Below are positions 10,601 through 24,300 of a stretch of DNA of 64,000 nucleotides, piece after piece. The stretch spans positions 3,272,501-3,336,500 of the forward strand of contig OW051470.1 in NCBI GenBank assembly GCA_932521025.1, in the 5' to 3' direction. A program made the position numbers and the translations under genes. This stretch comes from Oscheius onirici. Its lineage: Eukaryota; Nematoda; Chromadorea; Rhabditida; Rhabditidae. How positions within the stretch are numbered: the first letter of the stretch is position 1; each line of letters opens with the position of its first letter. Under the pieces are notes generated by a model. It worked only from the letters and a program-made list of their open reading frames with translations, ran no database searches and was not told the DNA's origin.

Positions 10601-11159
10601 CTTAGACGAGGGATAAGACTGATTGAGATTACGGTAATCAGGTCCGGGGGTTTCCTCATTCCCCTTGTGCATCATTTGAATCAATAGCTCCTTCCATATC
10701 AGTTTCTTGTCTAACGGTGGCTGACAAAAAAACTAGGAACTTGTGTGGAGATGATAAGCCGTCGCCTCCTTGTCTTGCGAAGACTCGATGTTTGAACGCA
10801 ACTCTATGACTACTCAGAATGATTGCCGGGTGATAGCCTCTATCGCCTTTTCTACGACGTAACAAAAGCCTACCTGTTTCCCCACGGCAAAGTCGGCTTT
10901 TGCCTGCTGAGCTGCTGCCAGGAGTGCGGAGAAATCCAAACCAACAGCCGAACCATCCGATCCGGAAGTGTTCGTCGGGGATGTGCTACTGAATTTAAAT
11001 TGTTTCTTGACCTTTGTATCGTTACCTAGTATGGATTCTGTCAGTTGGAGAAGGCTGTAGCGCTGAGAGAGCTTGTGGCGACTGGATGGAAGTCTGGGAG
11101 ACGAGATTCGGCGGAGTCGGAGCACCGGCCACTCCGTTCGCCATATTAGCGACCATCAT
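4699..11159 (-). CDS. fozi-1: FOZI-1-like nuclear protein: two C2H2 zinc fingers plus formin FH2 domain
   Basis: Fourteen exons join in phase to about 736 aa: 11026-11159, 10874-10988, 8525-8614, 7721-7819, 7414-7521, 7295-7372, 7151-7223, 6163-6546, 5941-6122, 5768-5901, 5531-5678, 5090-5444, 4889-5049, 4699-4848. The ATG follows an acceptor-like ATTTTCAG (trans-splice site). Order of parts: Ala/Gln-rich segments; two C2H2 fingers, about residues 153-208 (FCVLCQKD...HIRQCH and MFQCPACDF...HMVSLH); an Arg/Ser-rich stretch; polyQ; then a divergent FH2 domain, about 380-736 (PLNWTILNG, VREALQIQTFEIL, FKALVQLVLAAQNNLLAC-x3-GF). In C. elegans, FOZI-1 is a nuclear factor in neuron and mesoderm fate whose FH2 domain lacks normal actin-nucleating activity. 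The combination of FH2 with zinc fingers is diagnostic, and the length agrees with what I recall for the family. Intron 2 is unusually long (2.26 kb). Confidence 0.9.
6372..6402 (-). repeat. polyglutamine (CAG/CAA) tract in fozi-1 exon 8
   Basis: A run of mixed CAG and CAA codons encodes about nine consecutive glutamines, followed by an Ala/Gln-rich stretch. The mixture of codons makes it less prone to slippage than a pure CAG run. Confidence 0.7.
7582..7617. repeat. 36-bp intronic repeat, copy 1
   Basis: Matches 8370-8405 at 34 of 36 positions, same orientation. Both contain GTAAATGTGC, then CCGTCATCACCGGCTT. It lies in the fozi-1 intron between exons 4 and 5. Confidence 0.75.
8370..8405. 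repeat. 36-bp intronic repeat, copy 2
   Basis: The second copy of the element at 7582-7617, in the fozi-1 intron between exons 3 and 4. It contains a CGTCATCA core resembling half of a bZIP/CRE site. A regulatory role is inference. Confidence 0.75.
8615..10873. other. long fozi-1 intron 2, no gene seen
   Basis: 2.26 kb between two in-phase exons. There are no convincing coding frames. A hairpin AGAGGGCTTAC...GTAAGCCCTCT lies at about 10094-10147. Compared with the 37-60 nt introns typical here, this size suggests regulatory content. Confidence 0.5.
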
Positions 11160-14100
11160 TCTGAAAATGTCTTCGTTTCTACATACATGTTCTTCCTGAA
11201 ACGACGAATACGTGTACGGGGTGAACACCGTACCCTCCCAACTTAATTTAACAGCATATTCGTTCTTTTTTCTGTTTTCGTTGCGGATAACGTGAGGCTG
11301 ATTAGAGAGGCGTTCATTCTCGCAAGAAAAGACCCACGGATCGGACCTACATTGGCCTGATTGACAACTCACAATTGAGCTATAGAGGGGGTTTAGGCGG
11401 ATAACACACTGGAAACATGTGCAGGAGCAACTGTAAGCACCTCAAAAAAAGCCTAAACAAACTCAAGTTTGACAGAATTTTCAAGTAAGAATTCTTCTAG
11501 AACAGATGCGGGTTCTATTACCAACGTTACGGTACAATTGAAATTCTTTCAAATCTCACTTCAAAGCACGGAGAATAACCCGTTCTCTGCTAATCCAACG
11601 ATGTTATTCTCTCATCTTCAAGAGAACAACAGGATTGAGGCAAAGGGACTTACAGATGAACTGGCTGTAGGAGCATCCTAACGAAAGGAGGAAGAGTGAT
11701 TGGACTGGTCGAGTTGAACCAGGAGGAGCTTACTTAAAGGTGACCCTTAACTGTAAGGAAGTGTCTGGTTTTTTCCCCTTCCGCCTGCTGAACAAAGAAA
11801 ATTTTGAGGATTAGGAGGAGGCTACTTCCAGGATGAGTCAAATTGAAATGGATAAATTTAAGTCGAAATGAAGAGAAGAACACGGCAAAAGTAGATTTTG
11901 GTAGGTCACAAACGTCACAAACGAAAACATACTTTGTCAGGCATCTCTCGTGTTCTTTTCACTTGCAATTGGATAAGAATGGCCTAAACAGACTACTGAC
12001 GTTCTTGAGAATAAAACTGGAGGAAAACTTGTGAATGGTGCTGGCAATAGGAAGACTTCTGGATAGTTCGGTTCGAAATAAATGTACTTCCAGAACAGGA
12101 GCCCCGTACAGTTGAGTAGTTTTGAAGCGCCATAGGCTCAAACTTGTCAAAGTTTCGAAAACTCAATCGCATCTCTAGCTAATTGTAAGTGGACTGAAAG
12201 AAGACTCTCCCACACATTTGACCATTCATTCTGACTCGTTTAAAGTATGTCCAACAAAGCCTTGGTGGATTAGATGGCCACCCATCATACGACTTGCGTA
12301 AGTTCGTTTTCGGAGAGAGACTTATGGCTCACAGAGCTTTTTTGACGCATTTTTACGACTAAGAAGAGAGGAATTGAAAGACGAGTGAAAAGCCGATTTT
12401 CGTGAGGTTAGTCAAAGATTATCTCTAGCTAACAGAATGAGAGTACAGAACATTCCAGAGCAATTTCCAAAGACTCCCTAGTGGAAAGTGTAGAGAGAAC
12501 TGTGACCCAAGGGGAAGCTGTCAATTCCAAAGAAAACACTACGTCATCTGGTCTTTCTCTCTCCTCTGGAACAGATGGGAGGTCTCTTTCCCTGTTGACG
12601 GGATGAACTGCTTCCGTACGGTCAACAAGCTATAAGGTGGCTGGCTGATTGAAAACATCTGAAGCTGCTTTTTCACTCAACTTTATATCTTCTACTCTAA
12701 TTAACAAGGTATCCGTACATCTCCAGACACATCTCACCTAATTCGTTTTAGTAAAGGGCACAGAGACTGACAGGTCCTTTGTGATTCAAAAGAATGGCCA
12801 GATTTCCTCTGTTCTTTAGTCTGCGGTTCCTGTTTCAAATTGCCGTAGTTTGTAGGGGGACCAGTAAGAAAGATTCAAAAGAAAGATCAGAAAGATTGAT
12901 TGAAGAGAAACGAAACTCTTTGTCTGAATCAGAACATAACAAAGATTAAATTCTGTTGAAATACGTGGTTAAAACTAACCAAAGTTTTTCGGGGAAGGTC
13001 AGAAGCGAGGCCTCCGACCAGCTTACAATGATAGGCGTCTAGCCTAGATAAGAATGGCCCGAGGCTTGGATCAAAGTCCTACTCTCAACTTTTTTGTTCG
13101 GAGAGAGAAGGTCAAAAGACATGCCATCGACGATAGGCTTCGAGCCTAATCCGACAGGGCTTACCCCTAATACCTGCTGGGAGCGAGGGACGAGTCCGAG
13201 AATAGGAACATGTGTAAAATGAAAAGAGAACACTACTGTATCGGTTGGCACGATTGAAACAGGACTATTTACCCTCTAACGGTGGAAAAACATCGTTTCT
13301 ATTTGCTCCGTTCCAGCTCATTTCGGACTCTACTCGCGCGCCTTCGCGTACGCCACTGATCAAATATTATTGTTTTGACTCATGGCCTTTTTGTTTGTTG
13401 CCACGGAGACATTAGGAGACAGTCTGCAACATTGTGCAGAATATTCTCGATTTTTTTCGAGAAGGATTCAAAAGATTGCTGAGAACTGGGATCAGTGTCT
13501 CAGACCGGAACAAAGAAGTCCAAACTAATAAGAGCTAGCAGAATTAGCCGGGCCTGTCGGCGGGAACAATGGAAATGGCGGGAAAGAGAACTTCAATAAA
13601 ACCTACAGTACTCCAGACATGAACCGGGGCGTGCAGGCTAGCTTACTTTTAAAGACTTGACTGTTTTTGCCTCTCTTCCAGAAGCCGTATTTGCTCAGAT
13701 CTGTTTGAGCACCTACTCTCTGGCCAATCAGGCGAGGCCCAGTTAAATACTAGGTATAGCAAAAACATTACGTAATTGTGGATGCGGTTAAAAAAGGGGA
13801 CAGGGGACTGTTTACGAATTGGGGACCATCTTATCGCTTTGAACTTGGTTCAGACCTGGGAAAACAGAAAAGTCTATCCTGGGGAACACCCCTTTGGATT
13901 TCTGGAGAACAATAAGAGTCTCTAAAAGATCATCAACAACAGTCCCTCAACGCGAGTCAAGTTTTAAAGAGCTATTGGACAGAAGATCGGAACTCACCTC
14001 TTCTTGCGCACCATATCTTGGAAAACAAGTGGCTAGTTCTCCAGGGGAACAACTAATAAGCCTGCCCTTTCCCCCTCCAGAAAAAAAAGCCTGCCACGCG

Positions 14101-17100
14101 AGGTCCTCTTACGGTAGAACTTTTCTTGCCGGGCGACCTCTCACTAGGAAGTTGTACTCGACCCCCAGGTTTGTAGGCGTTTTTTCGTCTTGATCGCATG
14201 TTAGAAAAGCCAACTTCGGAGAACGAAAACAGTGGAAAAAAGATCTGGGTTACCGTAGGACTGGGGAAGGGGAGAGAAGGCGAGAGCTGGCTGTATTATG
14301 GAAGGGGGAATGATCGAAATTCTCTTTTTGAATAGATTCTATAGAAGACTCTGGCGAATTCGTGTATCTGTTCATCGAAAGAAGGCTGTATAAAGCCTTT
14401 CTCAGCAGTAAAACGTGAGCCTAACGGCTGCCTGAGGGTAGAGGGACCGAAAACACTTGGAAGGATCTGCCCGCTACCGTGCCTTGTTTTCTCAAAACAA
14501 CCGTCTCAATTATTCATATTCCTTCCCGAAAACGATTCTCGACTACAACTCACCTGATGGAAGGCGGTGGTCTCCAGGTTTCCTCAACGGTGATTACCCG
14601 GGTCTTGTGTCTCGGTCTAAAATAAGATCTTTGAGCTGAGGATGGATAGGAAGACGGAAGGAAGAGTAAGCCAACAACAAGCTACAACTTTCACTGCTGG
14701 TCACAGTTGGCATAAAGTGGAGAGGCGGATAGGGCACACAGGCAAAACCAGACGCTTTTAGCTCTCCTGTTGGTCACAACATGGGCTAAAGGACCCCGGA
14801 AGGAACTGGTTAAGGCTGAAAAGCAACCTCTTTCTTCTTTCTTATCTGGACAGCAGTTGATAGCCTCCAACGCGGAAAAAAGCCTACAGCCATTTTGGGG
14901 AACCGTGAGGCTGCCGGGGCCCGACCTGATAATGGCACGTTTTGATCGGCTGACACGTAGAAATATTCGGGGACCAAAAGCCTCTATTTGGATGCTACTT
15001 CCAGCACATGGAAAGGGAGAGGAGAAATTCCGTTCCATGAACTAATGATACGATTTCACAAGCTTGCTCCCAATGATCAGAACATATTTTGTGTTATTCA
15101 AGCATCACGCCTGGTATGTTCAGACATGAAGGGACTTGATACTATTTTCTGGCCTTCGAGGATGAGCACCAAACAGAACGATTCAAAGTGTTAGAGAAAA
15201 AGTTAGAGAATGTTTTTGCTTCCTAAAACCCCAGTAAGAGATGTCCCAGACAGGCGGTCCGGAGCCCCTTCTTATCGGAGACACCTAATATCTTCCCCGA
15301 AACCCTAACATTAAGTTCATTGCCCCAAAAGTGGCTGTTCTCGGCCGCGAGATAACCGCTCATAAAAGACGTCTGCTAATGAGACCTTGCGAGTTATGAT
15401 ACTCTTGTTCTCGCTCTTGTAATGGGGCTAATGATTTCGGGAGAATGAATAGGAGGTGGGAGGCTGTGGGAAAAAAGAGAAAGCATTGGACGGATGGCAA
15501 CAACTTAGATATTTGTTTGTTGGGCTGAGAGATCGCAACTGGTCTTTTTGCTGTAAGTTGCAACACGGAAAGCATTTCTGGCAGAAAAGTTGAGGGAAAA
15601 GCCGACTGACCACTCGGTTTTTTTTCGAGCGCATTCGGTCAAAGAAGACTGTTTACCGAGCCCTGAATTGAAGGTACACATTAGAGTTGCGGGCTACACA
15701 AAAAAAGTGTACAGTTCTTGAGACAGATCGGAACTGTTTTGGCAACATGTTTTGCAAAACCACTACGAATTTTGTACTCTAGGCGAACGCTTATACTGTT
15801 GACTCGTTTTTGTCCGAATACTGAAACTAAACTGAACTAGTCCAAGATCGCCTTCCTTGTTGCCACACACGCGCCGCTTGACCACCGGGCGGCTAATTGT
15901 CTCTTCCCCTGAAACAGTAACAACCAGTTCTTCGCCTTAAAAGGATCGAGTACAGAAAAAGAAGAAAAGTGTCAACAGAGTATCATTGCTCGCGTGAGCC
16001 AGCCAAACAAACGCACTCTTCGAGAGTGAGAAGGGTAGCTCTATTTCGCGCATTTTTTGGCCAAAAGAGCCAACTGAAACCGAGAGGGGGAGACGGTCGA
16101 GAGTCTGGAATAAGAGAGGATCTACAGTAGTCGTACAGGTGGTCTCTTCTCCTAGAAACTACATTTTTCCTACGGATGGTCTAATGTTAGTAAGGGGACA
16201 TGAGTTAGCATAGACTTGTGATTCTAGATGAACAGAACAGATGGGCAGAACAATTCAGATCAGTGACTGTAAAAATCTGTTCCCTACGTATCTAAAAACA
16301 TACTATGGTGTTAAAAAACATACTGCATATCTTGGTTTTCGTTTTTTGAAGATTAGTTTACAAAGCCGTCAGGTTACATAATCAGAAGTCGACCGATATG
16401 AAAGATGAAACATTCAAAAAAATCAACTTTGTTGTGAAATATTCAAATAGATAGAAACTAGAATAATCGGTTTACATTTTTTGAAACTGAGAAAAGCTAG
16501 ACAGCGTCTGGGTCCAATATGCAAAGAGGCGATATTCAAACGAGGAGCTACAGTATCAGAGAAGCCGCTTTGAAATGACTGGAGGGGTGTGACTCTCCCG
16601 GTCTAATTATGTAAATTATGCGTTGAGCTACAAAAGAGGAGCGGCCGCAGGGAAAAAAGAGTGCGTGAGTGTGAGTAGAGAGATGACCAGGTGGCCAGCT
16701 GGGGACGATAAAAAAGTGAGAGAGAGGAGGTCCGACGAGCCCGTATCGGTTCGTGCACTAAGCTGGGGAACCTGCAATGACCCCTCTCTCCGGAGGGGAC
16801 AAACAGGAGACGAATCGAACACATAGACGCAAGAAAACGCAAGCAAACACAATGAAACCTTTGAGACGCGGCGCGTTTTTCGGCGCGCGTGAGCTCACAC
16901 AGGGTCTCTGGTCATTTTTGGACGGAGAGAGGTGTCAAGAGATGGCTGCAGGCCAGCTGTTTTGCGGGATTTTAACAGAGGAAGATTGCCCACGGATCAT
17001 CCTGTACATGACGCCACCTTCGGCTAATCTCGCGTGAGCGTGCACTCATTCTTCACGCTTCGAGCTGTCAAAGAACTAAACTCATTCCGCAGATCTGCCG

Positions 17101-20100
17101 AGCAAGAAGGTCAAGACAACCAGAGAAGTAATCTTATCTCGAAGATCGGAAACAGAAGTAATGAATGTTCTCAGTTAATAAACTTCAATGATCATTTTCC
17201 AAGAAGAGGAAGGACAGAACTCATTTTATGAATCTGTAGGTGATAGTCAATAAAATTCTGCTCATTTCAAACTGTTGGAGATAATGTTTACTGACCATAG
17301 TCCAATCAGTCAACGCTATTCTGTGAAGAAGAAAAAATATCAGAAAAATCCAAAAACTGAGCGCTAGTCTCAATTGTCTTCATCACAGGTTGAATATGTA
17401 AGCACAGAATAGACAAGCCAAACTCGCTTGGTAGGAGGAGGATTAGTGGTAAAGTTACAAAAAAATCTACAGTTACAAAAAATAGTACGAAAAACGAGAG
17501 TCAGGTCCAAATCGATGGCCATGGTGCCAGGAGGCTTTAAACTAAACGGACTGTACGCCTATTTTAATCATTAGCTGAATCATAAACGAGAGCGACCGTG
17601 TTGAGACTGCGAGGGCCAAAAGGTCAGTATGACCTAATGAAACATGTCCTTTTTGTGAAGAGAAGCCGCCAAACGTATCTGATAGCAACAGTTTCGTGTT
17701 TTTTCTATTGTCTCAGTCCAGTATTTGTCCTGGGTTTGTCATTGCGTCTAGGCTGCTTGCTCGCTCGCAGTTCCTAAGAGCTCAAAAGAACGCTGGTCAT
17801 CAGACTCTTTGCTCTCTAACATGACATGACTAATCCGAAGTCACACTTCTGCACAATCGTTTTTACTCTACTCTTTCCGGAGCGGATTAGACTGAAGACA
17901 GTTGTAGCACAATCATTCTCGTGCAAAACCTAATGAGCTTAGGAATATTCTGGAACGTGATGAGAAACGGAACAGAGATACAAGTTCAAAGAGGGAGAGA
18001 GTCAAGTTGGATTACGGTAGATTGACCCAAAGGAGAGAAGCCTATAATTTGTAAACTCGCGCAGAGAGGGGCACAGCCGTCTCTACCGTAAACCAGAAAG
18101 AGTGTCTCTTCTTGCACACCTCGGGGAGGTCATTTAATCGCCTGGCGCCAGCTTCAAAAAACTCGACTTCGACCTTAGGCTCGGCGCGAAATATGACACG
18201 AGAGATGATAATGGGCCTAGCGGACAAGGTTGATTGCGAGAGAACGGCCGTTTTCTTGCGTGTGGGAGATGATGAGCAGAGTCATTAGTTCGGGCCAGAT
18301 ATTAATGGAGAAACTGATCAGCGAGGTGTTGATTTGACTACTTTATTCACTTTCAAACACAGGCAGCTGTGGCAAAAGCGATCGTCCGGTACGATCTGAT
18401 GGTTCAGTTACCCTTCTAATAGGCTCCTAGGAACGATTGAACAAGTTTCATAAGAGAATGCTCTCAGAAGGATCTATCAAGAGTATGAATAGCAAGAATT
18501 GTGAGGCATCCTACTAGGAGATTGTTTTCTAGATCATTCCAAGAATTCTCAGAACTCCGACTTGTAGTCAAGAGAAACTTTTCTTTACTCTCTACTGCCA
18601 AAAGAAAAACAATCGAGTTTGGTAGCAGCACCATCAATCACAGTCTATGACTGATGGCGTGGGAGAATAGGAAGTCCAGTGGAAAATAAAACGTGTGGTA
18701 AAGAGGAGAGGACCAGTGAGAGACAATTCAATGGAACCTGTCCCTCTTTCTTTATCAGAAAGTTATGCCTGACTCTTCTGAATGAGAGCATACTGCAGCC
18801 TAATGGGAGTCACAAGCTCCTCTTTCGATTCTTGTTTTCTCATGGACGTACTCTTACGTGGATGCAAATGGGCCAAAAAAGTAAATCTTCCTGATAATGT
18901 CAAGTTGCACGCGTGTGATAGCCATTCAACGGATCTACTCCAAAAACGTAGTCTCGAACAGAATTGGAAAGAAAACGCAACATTTTCTCGAACGAAAGGT
19001 GTCTGATATGATGACCTTAAGCTTTTTTACAGGCTTGCCGTCAAGAGAGAACCTGTTCCAACTTTATGTCTACTTGTCGCGTGAGAACATCTGGTGAATC
19101 AGTCTATTAGATCTCCTGGCGATGCTGTTCAGCAGCGAGTTTGCCTCCGATGAAAGATGACAGGCGCGGTCAAAGCGCGGCCGCCTCGTCCGGCTGAATA
19201 ATGAAGACGACATACGGTAGCTTACCCCGCGCGCCGCTTTGACTCTATAAGTTTTGGCAGAGAGGGGAACACAACTGTTCTGGATCCAATGACCGCATGG
19301 GAAACATCAAAGAGAGTCCAAGTATCTGAGGATTTGAGTTATTTGGTCTAAATTAGAGTCCAGCCTTGATATGTCTTACATGTTCAGATGAGTATCTAGA
19401 TTTCCCACCATGTACAGACTTTTCACGTTGGTAACAAATTTGAAGTGATTTGCTCAAGTATTCAACACAAGCCCCGTTTGAATCTGATCCACTAGATAGT
19501 AAAGAGTAAGAGAAAGGGTAGGAGAGTGAAAGAAAGTAGTGAGCACATACATGAGAGAATTGACTTGGATGGCGCAGGTAGATCTGACGACTGGCGACTG
19601 GCAAATCCATAAGTCCAAAAATATCTACTAGGCGGAAACCAAAAGGTTTAAATATAACAAGTCAATGTTGAACAAGAAGACTTGATCCTATCGAACAATC
19701 GGTTCGTTATTGCTACCTTTCAAACAAAACGTGCTTACTTGCCTCTATCTCACACCTCTATCTGTCAGTAGAAGCAAAAACTTGTTCTCTCCAAGTTCAA
19801 AAATGCCTTTAATTTCTGACTTGTCGCATCTCGTGGCCTCGGACAAACAAACAGTCAGCAACATACTCGATTGCGCTGACAATTTAATCTTGACAATTTC
19901 CAATTTGGCCAGGCCATTCTCGTGGCCTCAGACAAACAAAAGACAGACACCATTGCGCTTTAGTAGTAGAGAGATCTAATACCTGCAGGATTTCAAAGTT
20001 CACAAGACTTTTGAATTTCGGTGCAAACGAATAATAGTTTGAACTGTTTTCCGTCTCTAGTATGGACCGACTTATCCACGCAGGTGATACAAAAAACTCT

Positions 20101-21321
20101 TGGAAGAGAAAACACTGGCTACGGTAGTTGGAAGCGCATAACTCTTTACAGTGTGACCCAACTTCGCGCCAGTTAATCATCGCCGGAAGTTTTTCGGAAG
20201 AAGACGAGCAGTTGTCGAGTAGAACGACAAGTGTCCAAGCCACTTTTCATAATCGGGCACAGACTGTCCGTCCTTACAACTGACAAGAGGGGAAAAATTT
20301 TTATTGACCCGTCTGACACGAAATACCCGAAGGGAGGGAGAAGGAGATCGACTAGAGACACTCGGCATCGAGAGTTGTCTGTCTAAGGAGGCAGGCGTTC
20401 GGCTGAAAAGGAGAGATTGAAGAGGAAGAAAATAACAGATACCGATGATTGAGAAGAGGGACTGCGGACCATTCTGTTCTCAGAACCGACTTGTTGACGT
20501 AGCGGATTGGAAGTCGTTGAAATCGACCTGAAAGAAGGTAGATTCAGAAGAGACGAGATGAATGGAAAATATTAGAAAATTTGTTGATTAGAGGACACCT
20601 CACGCGGTTTAGAGAAGAAAATGAAGATAAGAAAAAAGACTAACTGGACATCACCACCACGGTACTAGTGTTTGAGACAACTGAAGCTGACTACTGTGAG
20701 CAACTGAACTGTGACCCAATCCGCCCGAAATCAGAAATTTAGCTCTTGGGGACAGTAGGAATTTATTTTGTCATATGCTTGGCTTCATTCTCATTGTAAC
20801 CCTTCCCATGCTGTAGCATTCCTTTTGTAAAAATGAAGACAGAAATGGGATGAAAGAAAGTCATTCGCGATCGTTTTGTATTCCAACAAAAGGACAGAAG
20901 TAGTTCTCTCAACCTATCCTTACAGAAGAAGTTCATTCTCATGCGAAAGTTATAAGGTGAGTGAGAGGAGAGACAGAAGTGCTGAACTTACGTAGTAGGA
21001 CAAAGCACTCAATTCTCTGAAGAATATTCAAAATGTAGAATATTTGGTTAGAGTTGTAAGGTACTGTATAAGAACTGATAGTCCGAGTGATTACTGTAGC
21101 TGCTTTTGAAAGATTTGAGATAGAAGAATTCACCTGTTAATGGGGGCAGGCCTACCATCGTTAACCTTGTGAGGCGTATTCGTAACGGGATAGTACACCT
21201 GAATACGGTAGGATTAGGCGGGAGTTATTTGAAACGTGCACACATCATGCGTTGGCTAAGAGACTATATAAAGACACACACTATCGAGTTTCTAGGAGGT
21301 TGCTACTTACAGAAGAGAGGG
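11160..21321. other. about 10 kb without a recognisable gene
   Basis: Only short frames without domain signatures or consistent splice pairs were found. No tRNA, rRNA or transposon protein was recognised. It lies upstream of fozi-1 and downstream of the GPCR, both on the minus strand, so it should hold fozi-1 promoter and enhancers plus the GPCR 3' UTR. Short hairpins occur, for example around 13029-13050 and 13133-13160 (GATAGGC-loop-GCCTA). Confidence 0.5.
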
Positions 21322-24300
21322 TTAGTATGTGTAATAACGACGCTGAAAACGGGGAAGACTCGTGCTCATGCTCTCTCTTTCTGTCAGCGAAACTCACCTT
21401 CTGGAAGTGATGTCGCAGAATCTTCTTCTTCCCGAACATCGAATAGACGGCGTTTCGGAACTTTTTGTTCAAAAAACAGTAGGTTATAGGATTGGTACAG
21501 GAGGAAATATAGGTCATCAGAGTAATGACGGTATTCAGATCCGGATTCCAGACATTCAGCCCGAGACTCTGTAATGGATTTATAAAGAGATGGAAGAAAA
21601 AAAGGTACCTCGAAAGAATCTCCGGCCATCAGAAGCAGCCACCAGATGTACGAGGGTGTCCAGCAGCAGAAGAAGATTACCACCACGACGATCAGCATTC
21701 TGAAAGGAGCTTACTGAGAAAATGCCGATGTACTCAGTTCAATATAGCAAAACACGTAATATAAATGATGCTCTTGGCCAAACTTTTGTGACTACGCTTT
21801 AAAAAGATGACCCACTTGATGACTCTCTGCTTCGCCTCGGCACTCTTGGCATTATGAGTAGATCTCAGTGGATTCTCGGCCATCGAGACCTCGCTCTTTC
21901 GATGATTGTTATCCTTGTTTGGTCGATGATTGATGCTCAGTTTCTGTTGTAGTTTCTGCAGTTTTGTCCACCTTTTCTCGACTGTCGTCTGGTTCTCTTC
22001 TACACTATCTGAACCACATATGACACTTCATAATTCAGAGACCCTTACTCTCTCCAGCATCCGAGTTCTCCGCCACATTTTCTGCCCTGAGTCCAATCTT
22101 GAGACTCCGGATGACTTGTCCGTAAAGACCAGCCATGACAACCAGTGGGACTACACAAAGAACTATGGTCATGTAGATCTGAACAGGGATGAGTATGAGC
22201 TAAAAAATGAGGTCAATACCTGGTAGGCTAGATGATATTTGGGAGGATGGAGGGGAGTACAAGTGATTCCCATTCCGCTCGGAGTGAGGTAACTCTGAAA
22301 AAAACATGATTGCGGGGGGTTTTGATGCAATAGTCGGATAGTTCAAATTAGGTTCCTACCTACGAAATGTCAGTAATTGTCTTTCAATTTGAGAACTCAA
22401 GGTTACTTGTGTAAAAACAAGCACCAGATTATGTTTTTGGCTGGTGAGTTATTTCGGATCCCTTTGACTTACCCTTTCCTCGTACATGAAGAACAACAGG
22501 AGATTGGCGATTATGGCTATGGCCCAAACGACGGTGATCATGGCATACGCGTGAGATCTGAAAGAAAAGGTCTCTTTTCATAATTCAGAGCGAAGATTAA
22601 TGTCTGCGAAGAGTCGTTATTCGGCCCGCATATGATCTTTTTGAAAAAGCGACCTACCTCGTCTGCCAGATTCTCGAATGTAATGGTCGACAGATGGCAA
22701 AGTATCTTTCGAAGGCTATCACTGCCAGAGTATATGCTGATGCCGTCACAACCATTGCTGGAAAAATATTTCTTCTTTTGCTCTCGACCCCTGTGTGGCT
22801 TGTCTGTGTCCGAGAGTCGAATTGCTCGTCGCCAATAAGCCCCATTCAGCGCTTATGTAACGCAATTACTGCAGGCCGTCAGGTTTTCGTCCATCCATGG
22901 AACAGACGAATTGATAGCTCTCGAGTTTCGAGACAACCAAAGTCACAAAAAGTCACAAATTGATTTGTTCTGTGAGAGTCTGTCTCACTCAAACTCTTTC
23001 AGCTAATATTAAAAAACGTTCGAGAGGGCAGGATCAGAAGATTCTAACCGTGCCTTGTTAAGATAACCCAGGTCAGTTCAGCTGGAGAGAAGCTAAGTAT
23101 CTAATTTTTCCAAGCGAAATGGAATGTCTCAAAAGAAGTGTTTTGAATTCTTCTGCTAATCAAACTGATTACATTTTCTTGTGCATATGCAGGTCAATTC
23201 CTCTCCGTAAACTCAAAACAGCTGAGAATCTATTTGAAGGTCGCCTCAATTATAGTCATTTCCTGTTGGCTACGCTATTTTCTCTCTCCTGGCCGCCCTA
23301 GGGCGTGAAATAATCGCGTATAGAGAGTCAAAAACAAGCTAGCATTGTTATTCGAATAAAAGACTCACGTTGAAGGTATGCGAATATTTTACAGAGAATG
23401 TTGCCGAACAGCCAGCAGTTTGTGACCATTGAGACGAGTGTCGGTGGCATGCAGATCACCGAGAGCATCAGGTCAGAAACGGCCAAATTCATCAGGTACA
23501 GATTTGTGATGGATCGCATTGAGCGCTGCTGAAATTATACACATTGTCCCCTTCTCCTGCTCCAAAAAGGATGCATTCTCTTTCTCGGATTATGCAATTA
23601 GGCCAAGCAAGCTACGTATCTCGCTCTCAGAAGGACAACAACCAGCTGGGCTCTCTTCTTGACCATTACGAAATCTTGAGGCAAAAAAAAGAACGATTTA
23701 ACAATACAAAATAGGAATAGTCAATTTGTGGGACAATTTGACAAGTATAGAAGTGTTGTCAACCTGTCAAAAAATATTTCTTCAATTTGACACCGCGTTC
23801 ATTGACTGACTATGTTCACACAGCATGTGTGCAATAGATATTCACGCAAAAACTAAATTCAAAGGACTGCATAGTCCTGGTTTGCTGCACAAACTATAGT
23901 GTTGAATGGGTATCATTCTGAGAACTGAATACTGGAAAAAACAACCAGAAGGTCATGTTTTTGATCAAGAGGATTCTGATAATTCCTGTCAAACGACTAT
24001 AGACGCTCCGCCAGACTGACCCCAACTTAATCTCTCAAAGTTCAGAGCCTATTTTGATCAAAGGGCCTCGAATTGTTCACCGTCCAGTGGTTTCACTCGG
24101 AGCGTGATTTTGGACGACGACTCGAGGAGGCTAATGTCTTTTTCGAAGGCGCACTCTCAGAAATTACATGACACGGCTGGCTTGACCCATTCCTCTGGAG
24201 AAAGTAACAGTAGACCCGGAAATTCAGGAGTTTCCTTCTGCAATTGGACGCCACAGGGATGTCGGTAATTGTGTTTGTCCCTGGTGGAAGTCGTGAAAAA

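Noticed and set aside
16603-17231. Cluster of overlapping frames on both strands around 16.6-17.2 kb
   Set aside because: Composition effect of a GC-rich stretch; no domains and no consistent splice sites.
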